8,728 bases of DNA from the NCBI GenBank assembly GCA_900553295.1, contig USCR01000104.1, positions 1 to 8,728 of the forward strand, read 5' to 3'. A program made the position numbers and the translations under genes. The DNA is from an uncultured Eubacteriales bacterium (GTDB taxonomy: Bacteria; Bacillota; Clostridia; Christensenellales; Aristaeellaceae). Positions within the stretch are counted from its first letter, which is position 1; every line of letters begins with the position of its first letter. Below the pieces are notes generated by a model, which was given only the letters and a program-made list of their open reading frames with translations, ran no database searches and was not told the DNA's origin. This document shows positions 1-6,943 of the stretch, piece after piece.

Positions 1-865
1 GGGGCATCTCCCCCCGCCGGGGGTCGGGATGCTCGTAGCAACAGGTGCCGTCAAAGCGGCGCAGGCCGATTTCGTCCCGGGGGAAATGCGCGGGCACCCA
101 ATCCAGAATAACGCCAATGCCCGCCTGGTGCAGCCGGTCAATGAGCGCCATCAGTTCCTTGGGCTCCCCATAACGGGAAGTGGCCGCATAGTACCCTGTA
201 ACCTGATATCCCCAGGAGCCGTCAAAGGGATGCTCCATTACCGGCAACAATTCCACATGGGTATACCCCATGTCCGTCAGGTAAGGGACCAACTGATCGG
301 CAATTTCCGTGTAGGAAAGCAGCGTTTTGTCCTTGTGCCGCCGCCAGGACCCCAGATGCATCTCATAGATATTCATGGGGCTATGGTACGGGTCCCATTG
401 GGCACGCTTGTCCATCCAGGCCTGATCCTGCCAGGAATAGCCGGAAAGATCGCAGAGCATGGAGGCGGTATTCGGCCGCAGCTGCATGCGGAAACCATAG
501 GGATCGGCCTTCTCGTGCCAGGTGCGGTCCTCTCCCTGAATTGCATATTTATACATCAGCAGCTTTTCTGCCGCATCGGGGTAGTTATATTTTTGGGGAT
601 TGGAGGCAACGTCAAAGGTGGAAGCAGGAAGGCGTATTTCCCACGTACCGTCAAACTGCTTGACCATGGGGTGCGCCAAACGATCCCACTGGCAAAATTC
701 ACCTACCAGGGATACCAGCCGCGCATTGGGCGCCCATACGGCAAAATGCCACATCTCAATCCCATCCTGTAGGACGGGATGGGCACCAAGCATTTCATAA
801 GCGCGCCGGTTTTCACCCTGATGAAACCACTCTCGAACGGTGCTGGTTGGAGCCACGTAGCGCAT
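1..865 (-). CDS. glgB: 1,4-alpha-glucan branching enzyme GlgB, N-terminal part (runs off the window)
   Basis: Makes alpha-1,6 branches in glycogen by cutting and re-attaching alpha-1,4-glucan chains in the cytoplasm. The reading frame is open from ATG at 865 to the left edge, giving 288 residues of a protein usually 600-700 long; the C-terminal half, with the nucleophile and acid/base residues, lies outside. An N-terminal CBM48-like domain (about 20-130) is followed by the start of the GH13 barrel. Diagnostic stretches are NIYEMHLGSWRRH at 165-177, HVELLPVMEHPFDGSWGYQV at 203-222, TGYYAATSRYG at 223-233, and ILDWVPAHFPRDE at 253-265, which is conserved GH13 region I in its branching-enzyme form. 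The start is supported by AGGTGA (870-875) just upstream and a promoter at 928-957. It is transcribed away from spoIID. Whether it heads a glycogen operon cannot be seen. The family call is very secure. Confidence 0.96.
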   Translation of the reverse strand, partial: MRYVAPTSTVREWFHQGENRRAYEMLGAHPVLQDGIEMWHFAVWAPNARLVSLVGEFCQWDRLAHPMVKQFDGTWEIRLPASTFDVASNPQKYNYPDAAEKLLMYKYAIQGEDRTWHEKADPYGFRMQLRPNTASMLCDLSGYSWQDQAWMDKRAQWDPYHSPMNIYEMHLGSWRRHKDKTLLSYTEIADQLVPYLTDMGYTHVELLPVMEHPFDGSWGYQVTGYYAATSRYGEPKELMALIDRLHQAGIGVILDWVPAHFPRDEIGLRRFDGTCCYEHPDPRRGEMP

Positions 866-1204
866 GGACTCACCTGCTTTCCTATGCGTGTTTTCCCGGA
901 AAAGCGAGCAGTATTCTTTCGTATACTATTGTAACCACATACACCTGTTTCCGTCAAGGTTAAATGGTGTATTTTTCAAATTTTTTTCAAAAACCAAACG
1001 TTCGATTTCACGCCTAACAGTTGTGATGCGGTCGAAAAATGTCACAATATAGACAATAATTTGGGCGGAATGACCATGGGATACGGGGAATAGACTGGTA
1101 AAGACGCAAGGGAAAAAGATGCATGAAGTAGTGCATAAACGACAGAAAATTAACAAAGAAAACGAACAATTTTACTCAAATAAAGAAAAAAGGAAGGATA
1201 TGAT
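866..1204. other. Divergent intergenic region between glgB and spoIID
   Basis: About 340 bp, AT-rich beside its GC-rich neighbours, with no supported gene. It holds the glgB promoter (928-957), A/T tracts around 966-994, and a perfect 6-bp inverted repeat, TTGTGA at 1021-1026 and TCACAA at 1042-1047. spoIID is normally sigma-E dependent. I searched 1020-1190 for a -35 ATA element paired with a CATACAAT-like -10 and found no pair with convincing spacing, so the spoIID promoter is not assigned. Confidence 0.6.
928..957 (-). promoter_or_regulatory. Sigma-A promoter of glgB with A/T-tract upstream element
   Basis: Read on the minus strand, TTGACG (957-952) and TACAAT (933-928) are separated by 18 bp, and each differs from consensus at one base. 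Upstream of the -35 box lie phased A and T tracts (about 966-994) that resemble an UP element. The start point would fall near 920, leaving a leader of about 55 nt before the glgB ATG at 865. Confidence 0.7.
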
Positions 1205-2272
1205 ATGCGAAAAAGAAGTCGTTCCACACCATGGGCGGCGCTGGGGCTGCTTTTGGCGCTGCTATGGTGCGCCCTGGGGGCACCGCTGACGCAAAGCGAG
1301 TGGGAGGCGGTCCCCTCCAGGGTGCGCCGCAGCTGGCGACAGCTGCCGGTACAGTTTGCGCGAGTCTTTTCCCTGTGGCATACGCCACAAACCGCCGCCA
1401 TGGCACAGGAAGAGGAACTCCTCCTGCGGGTCTACGATACGGAGGCGGGGGCCATTCGCCTGCTGCCGCTGGAAAGCTACGTGGTGGGCGTGGTGGCAGC
1501 CGAGATGCCAGCATCCTGGCCGGAGGAGGCGCTTCAGTGCCAGGCGGTAGCCGCGCGCACCCGCGCGGTGGGCAGCTGCAGGAGCTATGGCGGAGCGGGG
1601 TGCCAGAGCCACCCGGACGCCGATCTGTGCACGGACAGTGCTTGCTGCCAGGGGTGGCTGAGCCCGGAGGGCCGGAAGGCCAAGTGGGGCGACAGCTGGC
1701 AACCCCTGGAGGAGCGCGTGGAGCAGGCTGTGCAGGATACCTGCGCGCAGGTGCTGACCTATGAAGGCGAACCCATTGAAGTGCTTTACCATGCCTCTTC
1801 CGGCGGACAAACCGAGGACGCCGCGGAGGTGTTCTCCCAGAGCGTGCCCTATCTGCGCAGTGTGGATAGCCCCGGGGAAGAGAGCTACGAGGGCTATGCC
1901 GTGGAGCAGCGATTTTCCCTGGAGGAAGCGGCAGAGCTGCTGCTGGCGGCCTTTCCGGACTGCGGCGTGGAGGCGGACGCGTTGCCCTCCCAGCTGGAGC
2001 TGATTTCCCTGTCAGAAACAGGGCGGGTAAAGGAAATGCGCGTGGGCAATCAAACGGTTCAGGGCCGGGAATTACGCGCCGCCCTGGGCCTGCGCAGTAC
2101 GCTTTTTACCTGGGAAACCGTGGGGGACACGCTGATTTTTCGCGTCCGGGGCTATGGTCACGGCGTGGGCATGAGCCAGGCGGGCGCGCGGGCCATGGCT
2201 GCGGCGGGCAGCGACTGCGCGGAGATCCTGGCCCACTATTATCCCGGTACCGTGCTGACGCAGCTTCCGTAA
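1205..2272 (+). CDS. spoIID: Stage II sporulation protein D (SpoIID), peptidoglycan lytic transglycosylase
   Basis: SpoIID is a mother-cell membrane enzyme of the SpoIIDMP engulfment machine that cuts peptidoglycan glycan strands behind the migrating membrane. The product is 355 aa with a membrane anchor at about 10-26 and the SpoIID/LytB domain from about 72 to the end. E100, in the stretch ESYVVGVVAAEMP, sits where the catalytic Glu lies in the family. H136, C142, C147 and C148, in HPDADLCTDSACCQGW, match the segment that binds zinc in clostridial homologues. YHASSGGQTEDA at 195-206 and GYGHGVGMSQAGARAMA at 316-332 are family signatures. AAGGAAGG (1190-1197) lies 7 nt before the ATG. The next gene encodes its usual partner SpoIIQ. 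All visible key residues are present, so I expect an active enzyme. Confidence 0.95.
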   Translation: MRKRSRSTPWAALGLLLALLWCALGAPLTQSEWEAVPSRVRRSWRQLPVQFARVFSLWHTPQTAAMAQEEELLLRVYDTEAGAIRLLPLESYVVGVVAAEMPASWPEEALQCQAVAARTRAVGSCRSYGGAGCQSHPDADLCTDSACCQGWLSPEGRKAKWGDSWQPLEERVEQAVQDTCAQVLTYEGEPIEVLYHASSGGQTEDAAEVFSQSVPYLRSVDSPGEESYEGYAVEQRFSLEEAAELLLAAFPDCGVEADALPSQLELISLSETGRVKEMRVGNQTVQGRELRAALGLRSTLFTWETVGDTLIFRVRGYGHGVGMSQAGARAMAAAGSDCAEILAHYYPGTVLTQLP

Positions 2273-2306
2273 AATGCGGCCAGGTTGCTCAAACCAAAGT
2301 GAAACA

Positions 2307-2335
2307 GGATAAAGCCACGGGTTCCAGGGCATGCT
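2307..2335 (+). promoter_or_regulatory. Candidate sigma-F/sigma-G type promoter for the spoIIQ-like gene
   Basis: GGATA (2307-2311) and GGGCATGCT (2327-2335) are 15 bp apart. They match the forespore sigma pattern, roughly GYATA then GGNNANAMT, with one mismatch in each element. The position, about 35 nt ahead of the ATG, and the known sigma-F control of spoIIQ make it plausible. The match alone is weak. Confidence 0.35.
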
Positions 2336-2342
2336 TTCCTAT

Positions 2343-2366
2343 GCGGCGCGGTGGGCCGCGGGGAGG
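2343..2366 (+). promoter_or_regulatory. spoIIQ Shine-Dalgarno with an adjoining GC hairpin; decides the start
   Basis: GGAGG at 2362-2366 stands 5 nt before ATG 2372 and sets that start over the in-frame GTG at 2351. Immediately before it GCGGC (2343-2347) can pair with GCCGC (2355-2359) around a 7-nt loop. The hairpin has no T run, so it is not a terminator. Whether it affects initiation is unknown. Confidence 0.6.
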
Positions 2367-2371
2367 TAAGC

Positions 2372-3034
2372 ATGAAAAAATTGCTGGCGGTATGCAAGCG
2401 GCTGCACGGCGCATATGTGAGCTTTATTGAACGGCAAGGGTTTCTGGTGGTTCTGGGGGCGTGCGTGGCGGTCATCATAGGCACGGCGCTATGGAGCCGG
2501 GGCCAGGATACGGTGACCCCCGTCCCTACCCCGCCGGTGAACGCGGAGGTGGCGCAGGCGGCACAGCTGCAGCAGGAAAGCCTTCAGCAGGCGCCTACCC
2601 CTTCGCCTTCGCCCACCGCTTCACCGGCAAGCTTTACGCCGCCATTGACCACAGTGCGCGTGGTGCAGGGGTTTGACGCCACCCGGCTCAAGGGCGGAGA
2701 GGCCGCGGGACTGTGGCAGCTCCATGACGCTTGCGACCTGGCGGGTTCGGTGGGGGATAAAGTGCTGGCCATGGCCGCGGGTACCGTGAAAGAGGTGCGG
2801 GAGGATTCGGCGATGCTGTGCCAGATCGTGGTGGACCATGGAGGCGGCGTGCTGGCGCAGTACGCGGGAATGGCCGCCCTGGCCGGGCTGCAAGCGGGCG
2901 ACCCCGTCACCCAGGGGCAAACCCTGGGGTTTGTGGGGGAAGGCCCCCTGGCGGAGCGGGATCTGGAGCCTCACCTGCACCTGCGGGTGACCCGCGACGG
3001 CAACGCAGTGGATCCCACACTCTTGTGGCAGTGA
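2372..3034 (+). CDS. spoIIQ: SpoIIQ-like M23 (LytM) endopeptidase with intact zinc site
   Basis: SpoIIQ is the forespore-membrane protein that joins mother-cell SpoIIIAH across the septum to form the engulfment channel and ratchet. From ATG 2372 the product has 220 aa: a short cytoplasmic end, one membrane span at about 24-41, a Pro/Gln/Ser-rich linker at about 49-92, and an M23/LytM domain at about 95-218. H118 and D122 form the HxxxD motif, and H201 and H203 form HLH, so every M23 zinc ligand is present. Bacillus subtilis SpoIIQ lacks one and is inactive; clostridial SpoIIQ usually keeps the set. The call as SpoIIQ rather than a general M23 peptidase rests on the size, the single span and the position directly after spoIID. 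In several clostridia spoIIID follows; here glmS does. Confidence 0.85.
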   Translation: MKKLLAVCKRLHGAYVSFIERQGFLVVLGACVAVIIGTALWSRGQDTVTPVPTPPVNAEVAQAAQLQQESLQQAPTPSPSPTASPASFTPPLTTVRVVQGFDATRLKGGEAAGLWQLHDACDLAGSVGDKVLAMAAGTVKEVREDSAMLCQIVVDHGGGVLAQYAGMAALAGLQAGDPVTQGQTLGFVGEGPLAERDLEPHLHLRVTRDGNAVDPTLLWQ

Positions 3035-3039
3035 GGGGC

Positions 3040-3068
3040 TTGCAATCCATAACCGTGTATGCTACAAT
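3040..3068 (+). promoter_or_regulatory. Strong sigma-A promoter of glmS
   Basis: TTGCAA (3040-3045) and TACAAT (3063-3068) are exactly 17 bp apart, and TGC directly before the -10 makes an extended -10. The start point should lie near 3075, inside the palindrome at 3066-3095. This makes glmS a transcription unit of its own, starting a few bases after the spoIIQ stop. Confidence 0.8.
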
Positions 3069-3095
3069 ACGACACAATACGTATTATAACGTATT
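3066..3095. promoter_or_regulatory. Four-half-site palindromic operator over the glmS start point
   Basis: AATACG (3066-3071), AATACGTATT (3076-3085) and CGTATT (3090-3095) are separated by 4 bp on each side, so all four half-sites are exactly symmetric about 3080/3081. Within each arm the half-sites repeat every 10 bp, one helical turn. The site overlaps the end of the -10 box and the likely +1, which is where a repressor would block transcription. The cognate regulator is not in the window. GntR-type repressors control amino-sugar genes in other Firmicutes, but this motif is not one I can assign. Confidence 0.6.
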
Positions 3096-3118
3096 ACAAC
3101 ATAGGAGGATGACTGGAC

Positions 3119-4954
3119 ATGTGCGGCATTGTAGGGTACGTGGGTCCACGCAGCGCGCAGGAGGTTTTGCTGCGCGGGCTGGAGCACTTGGAATATCGGG
3201 GATATGACAGCGCGGGTATCGCGGTGGTGGATCAGGGCGAGATTCAGGTGAGCAAGGCCAAGGGCCGGCTGCAAAATCTCCGGGACCGGCTGGAGGCGCA
3301 TCCGCTGCATGGCAACCTGGGCATCGGTCATACCCGGTGGGCCACCCATGGGGAGCCCAGCGATCTGAACGCGCATCCCCATACGGATGTAAAGGGCGAC
3401 ATTGCCCTGGTGCACAATGGCATCATTGAGAATCATCAGCGGCTGCGGGAATTCCTGGAAGGGCAGGGGTGCGTGTTTGTTTCCCAGACGGATACGGAGG
3501 TTATCGCGCATCTGCTGCATTACCTGTACCGCGGCGACATGGTGCAGGCGCTGCGTGAGGCGTCGGGCATGCTGGAGGGCAGCTGGGCCCTGTGCGTGCT
3601 GCATCGGGGCGAACCGGACAAGTTCTGGGCCACCCGCAAGGACAGCCCCCTGGTGCTGGGCCTCGGCGAAGGGGAAAACCTGGCCGCCAGCGATATTCCG
3701 GCCATCCTGGGCCACACCCGGGAGATTGCGCTGCTGGAGGACAAGGAAATTGCCGAGGTGCGCGCGGACGGTGTGCGCATCCTGACGCCCATGGGCGGTG
3801 AGCGCCCGGTGCGCACCTTCCACGTGGATTGGGATGTGGCCGCGGCGGAAAAGGGTGGATGGCCCCACTTCATGCTTAAGGAAATCCACGAGGAGCCTGA
3901 AGCACTGCAAAAAACCTTTACCGCGCACGTGGACGCACAGCGCATGACCCTGCGGCAGGAAGCCTTCCCCATGACGGCGCAGCAGGCCCAGGCCCTGCGC
4001 AAGATGAGCATTGTGGCCTGCGGGACGGCGTACCACGCGGGCATGATCGGCAAATATCTGATGGAGCGCCTAGCGCGCCTGCCCGTGGAAGCCGAGGTTG
4101 CCTCCGAGTTCCGCTACCGCAATCCTATTCTGGGGGCAGAGGATCTTTGCATGGCCGTCAGCCAGAGCGGCGAAACGGCGGATACCCTGGCTGCCCTGCG
4201 GGAAGCCCGCAAATCCGGCGCGCGGATCATGGCGCTGACCAATGTGGTGGGCTCCTCCATGGCACGGGAAACCGAAGGGAATGTGCTGTTTACCTGGGCC
4301 GGGCCGGAGATCGCCGTGGCCAGCACCAAGGCTTATATTACCCAGGTGGAGATGATGCTGCTCATTGCTGTGGATTTGGGCCTGAAGCGCGGTGTCTTGG
4401 CCCCCGAGCGGGCACAGCAGCTGCTGGCGGCGCTGGCCGCGCTGCCGGAGCAGGCCAAGCACGTGCTGGAGCTGGCCGGAGAAGCCCAGCGCTTTGCCAG
4501 CCGGCACTTTGACCGCAAGCATGTGTTTTACATCGGCCGTGGACTGGATTGGGCGCTGTCCATGGAAGCGTCCCTGAAGCTCAAGGAAGTCAGCTACATT
4601 TTCTCCGAGGCCTATGCCGCCGGGGAGCTCAAGCATGGCACCATTGCGCTGATTGAGCAGGGAAGCCTGGTCTGCGCACTGCTTACCCAGCATGCGCTGG
4701 CGGAAAAGACCCTGTCCAACATCCGGGAGGTCAAGTCCCGGGGGGCGCATGTGCTGGTGATCTGCCCCGAGGACCTGTGCGAGCAGGCCCGCAGCGTGGC
4801 CGACGAAATGTGGCTAATCCCCAATGTCGATGACGAACTGGCGCCGCTGCTGGCGGTGATCCCCGTGCAGCTGCTGGCATACTATATGGCGGTGAGCCGT
4901 GGCTGCGACGTGGACAAGCCACGCAACCTGGCCAAGTCCGTCACGGTGGAATAA
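3119..4954 (+). CDS. glmS: Glutamine-fructose-6-phosphate aminotransferase (isomerizing)
   Basis: Converts fructose-6-phosphate and glutamine to glucosamine-6-phosphate and glutamate, the committed step to UDP-GlcNAc, in the cytoplasm. The 611 aa match the usual length of about 600. The glutaminase domain (2 to about 235) has the nucleophile C2, EYRGYDSAGIA at 25-35, HTRWATHGEPSDLNAHPH at 71-88, HNGIIEN at 99-105 and TDTEVIAHL at 124-132. SIS domain 1 (about 290-420) has CGTA at 301-304, SQSGETADT at 348-356 and ASTKA at 401-405. SIS domain 2 (about 460-600) has LKLKE at 486-490 and GELKHG at 502-507. The C-terminal loop KPRNLAKSVTVE closes the sugar site, with K606. AGGAGGA (3103-3109) lies 9 nt before the ATG. 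No key residue is missing. The leader is too short for a glmS ribozyme. Confidence 0.98.
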   Translation: MCGIVGYVGPRSAQEVLLRGLEHLEYRGYDSAGIAVVDQGEIQVSKAKGRLQNLRDRLEAHPLHGNLGIGHTRWATHGEPSDLNAHPHTDVKGDIALVHNGIIENHQRLREFLEGQGCVFVSQTDTEVIAHLLHYLYRGDMVQALREASGMLEGSWALCVLHRGEPDKFWATRKDSPLVLGLGEGENLAASDIPAILGHTREIALLEDKEIAEVRADGVRILTPMGGERPVRTFHVDWDVAAAEKGGWPHFMLKEIHEEPEALQKTFTAHVDAQRMTLRQEAFPMTAQQAQALRKMSIVACGTAYHAGMIGKYLMERLARLPVEAEVASEFRYRNPILGAEDLCMAVSQSGETADTLAALREARKSGARIMALTNVVGSSMARETEGNVLFTWAGPEIAVASTKAYITQVEMMLLIAVDLGLKRGVLAPERAQQLLAALAALPEQAKHVLELAGEAQRFASRHFDRKHVFYIGRGLDWALSMEASLKLKEVSYIFSEAYAAGELKHGTIALIEQGSLVCALLTQHALAEKTLSNIREVKSRGAHVLVICPEDLCEQARSVADEMWLIPNVDDELAPLLAVIPVQLLAYYMAVSRGCDVDKPRNLAKSVTVE

Positions 4955-4961
4955 CACCGCA

Positions 4962-4990
4962 TGGACAAAGGCGGAGCGCCTGTGTATAAT
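4962..4990 (+). promoter_or_regulatory. Sigma-A promoter of the NAGPA-domain gene
   Basis: TGGACA (4962-4967) and a perfect TATAAT (4985-4990) are 17 bp apart, beginning just after the glmS stop. The start point should be near 4997, about 34 nt before the ATG. The spacer contains the palindrome AGGCG-GAG-CGCCT (4969-4981). Confidence 0.75.
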
Positions 4991-5030
4991 AGGAGCATTG
5001 CCGGATCTTCACGAAAGAGGGAATGCTTCC

Positions 5031-6938
5031 ATGAAAAAATGCATGGGCCTGCTGATCGCAGTGTTCTGTGTGCTGCTGGCGCTCTGCGCCCAGGCGGAGG
5101 AAACTTCGGCCTGCACGCTGGTATATGGCAAGGAAACCGTGGAATGGCCGATGCTGACCGACGGCGACCCTTCCACGGTGTGGACGGGCAAAAAGGGCAA
5201 GTCAGTCCAACTGACCCTGGAAATTCCCCAGGGGACGCAGGTGGCGGCCTTCTATCTGGAAGCTGACCCTCAGCCGGCTTCCCTGACCATCAAAACGAAA
5301 AACGATCGCGGCAAGTGGGAAGAAACCTTTACAGGGGAGCTCTCCTGCGCCCAAGCCCTGGTAACGCTGGATCAGCCGCTGTCCGGGCAGGCGCAGCTGG
5401 TGCTTCGCTACAATACCACGGTGACTCCCAGCGTGGCGGAACTGCGGGTGTATGCCCCCGGAGAGCCATGGACGGATGCGCGCCAATGGGAGCACCCCGA
5501 CGGCGTAGACGTGCTCTACGTCCAGGCCGGCACGGAGCTGCCGTTGGACCGCTTGCGTGCCTGGACGGCGGAAGGAAAGCAGGTGGCGGTGGCCACCCTG
5601 CAAGCCCCGGAAAGCGGTACGCTGTTGCCTTGGCTGGATGCCCTGTGGGATGCCGGGGTTCACGCGGAGCCGCTCTTTGGAGATTTTCGCGCGCTGAAGG
5701 AAAGCGAAGCCGCTGATCCGGAAAAAGTGAAGAAGGCCTGGAGCGAGAAAAAGCTCACGGCTTGGGCTGTATCCCGGTTGCGGGAAACCAAGCCCCTGTG
5801 CCTGGCACTGGATGCATCGGATATCCCTGCGGCGCAGGTGGCCCGGGAGATATGGAGCGCCGCGGTACCTCTGGCGGCGCAAAGTGATTATGAGCTGGAG
5901 GATGCCGGCATCCATGGTCTGTGGCTGACCCCGGCGCAAACACAGGGGGATACGCTGCCCAAGCTGATCCCCCGCGCCCAGGCGGAGGAGCACCTCCGGG
6001 CTGCCTTTGCGGAGGAGTTCGACCGGGCTGCGCACAGCGATCCCGCGGAGATTCCCTACCCGCAGGGGCGCGACAGCGAAGGGTATCTGCCCGGCGACGA
6101 ATTCATTTATGAGAATGAGGAGCGCGGCCTGTGGGCATATCTTTCCGAAACGCTCCAGGTTCAAATTGTCCGCTATGAGGATACGGACCCCGTCCGCGTA
6201 TGGTTTGAAGCCGAGGTACGCTTCAAGCCGGAGCGTGAAACCTTCGGCTCGGTGACTTACGGGGCTGCGGCCTTTGCAGGACAGCAAACTTACCCGGAAA
6301 CCCTGGCGCAGAGCGAACAGCTGGTGTTTGCCATCAACGGCGACTACTATCCCTACCGGGCGGACCGGGGACACACGGTGGGAAACATCATCCGTCAGGG
6401 GCAGGTGCTGTACAGCGCAACGGGCAAACGAAACCGGGCATATCCCGTGCTGGATAACCTGGTGCTGCGGGATGACGGTTCCATGGAGGTGTACGCCTAC
6501 GGCGAAGTAACGGCCGAGGAGATTGCCGCCTCCGGAACGGCGCACGATATGTTCAGCTTTGGCCCCGTACTGGTACGGGATGGAGAACTGATGGTTTACA
6601 CGGGTTCCCACTGCGACGCAGACGAACCACGGATGTCCATCGGCATGATTGCTCCCGGGCATTACCGGATCATCATGGTGGAGGGACGTATCTCCGGGGG
6701 CCCGGCGGGTATCGATCTGAACACGCTGGCGCGGCTGCAATACTGCCGCGGGGTGGAACAGGCCTTCAACCTGGACGGAGGCAATACCGCTGTGATGCTG
6801 TTCATGGGCCGTAAGCTGAACCGTACCGGCGCCATTGCGGGAACAGGCTTGGGCAGCCCACGCAACATGCATGAGCTGGTGGGTGTGGGCCATTCCGAGC
6901 AAGTACACACGGACATGCTGGAGGGAAAAAAGAAATAA
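5031..6938 (+). CDS. Secreted discoidin-like / degenerate PIG-L / phosphodiester glycosidase (NAGPA) protein
   Basis: The NAGPA domain (about 385-625) belongs to the family that removes sugars from sugar-1-phosphodiesters. It carries FAINGDYY at 433-440, FSFGPVLVRDG at 508-518, EPRMSIGMI at 532-540 and FNLDGGNTAVM at 579-589. The protein has 635 aa from ATG 5031, chosen over upstream in-frame ATGs inside glmS because AAGAGGGA (5015-5022) and a promoter precede it and a signal peptide follows (1-22, cut after AQA). Residues 25-143 look like a discoidin/F5-8C carbohydrate-binding fold, with TDGDPSTVW at 43-51. Residues 155-330 follow the order of a PIG-L deacetylase but lack its catalytic motifs. 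It is probably exported and unanchored. The substrate is unknown; a wall or capsule sugar phosphodiester is an inference. The glycosidase family call is firm, the middle domain less so. Confidence 0.85.
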   Translation: MKKCMGLLIAVFCVLLALCAQAEETSACTLVYGKETVEWPMLTDGDPSTVWTGKKGKSVQLTLEIPQGTQVAAFYLEADPQPASLTIKTKNDRGKWEETFTGELSCAQALVTLDQPLSGQAQLVLRYNTTVTPSVAELRVYAPGEPWTDARQWEHPDGVDVLYVQAGTELPLDRLRAWTAEGKQVAVATLQAPESGTLLPWLDALWDAGVHAEPLFGDFRALKESEAADPEKVKKAWSEKKLTAWAVSRLRETKPLCLALDASDIPAAQVAREIWSAAVPLAAQSDYELEDAGIHGLWLTPAQTQGDTLPKLIPRAQAEEHLRAAFAEEFDRAAHSDPAEIPYPQGRDSEGYLPGDEFIYENEERGLWAYLSETLQVQIVRYEDTDPVRVWFEAEVRFKPERETFGSVTYGAAAFAGQQTYPETLAQSEQLVFAINGDYYPYRADRGHTVGNIIRQGQVLYSATGKRNRAYPVLDNLVLRDDGSMEVYAYGEVTAEEIAASGTAHDMFSFGPVLVRDGELMVYTGSHCDADEPRMSIGMIAPGHYRIIMVEGRISGGPAGIDLNTLARLQYCRGVEQAFNLDGGNTAVMLFMGRKLNRTGAIAGTGLGSPRNMHELVGVGHSEQVHTDMLEGKKK

Positions 6939-6943
6939 GACTG

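Noticed and set aside
29..772. Long plus-strand reading frame of 247 codons at the left end
   Set aside because: It is antisense to glgB, whose minus-strand frame is open to the edge and matches the branching-enzyme family throughout. The plus frame has no family features.
3015..3028. CCACA-CTCT-TGTGG hairpin at the end of spoIIQ as a terminator
   Set aside because: The stem is 5 bp and no T run follows; it lies inside coding sequence just before the glmS promoter.
3062..4036. Minus-strand reading frame of 324 codons opposite glmS
   Set aside because: It is a shadow of glmS, rich in His, Gln and Arg from reversed codons, with no motif.
5202..6908. Minus-strand reading frame of 568 codons opposite the NAGPA-domain gene
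   Set aside because: It is a GC-driven shadow of the sense gene: no recognisable domain, no ribosome site, while the sense frame has signal peptide, domains, promoter and terminator.
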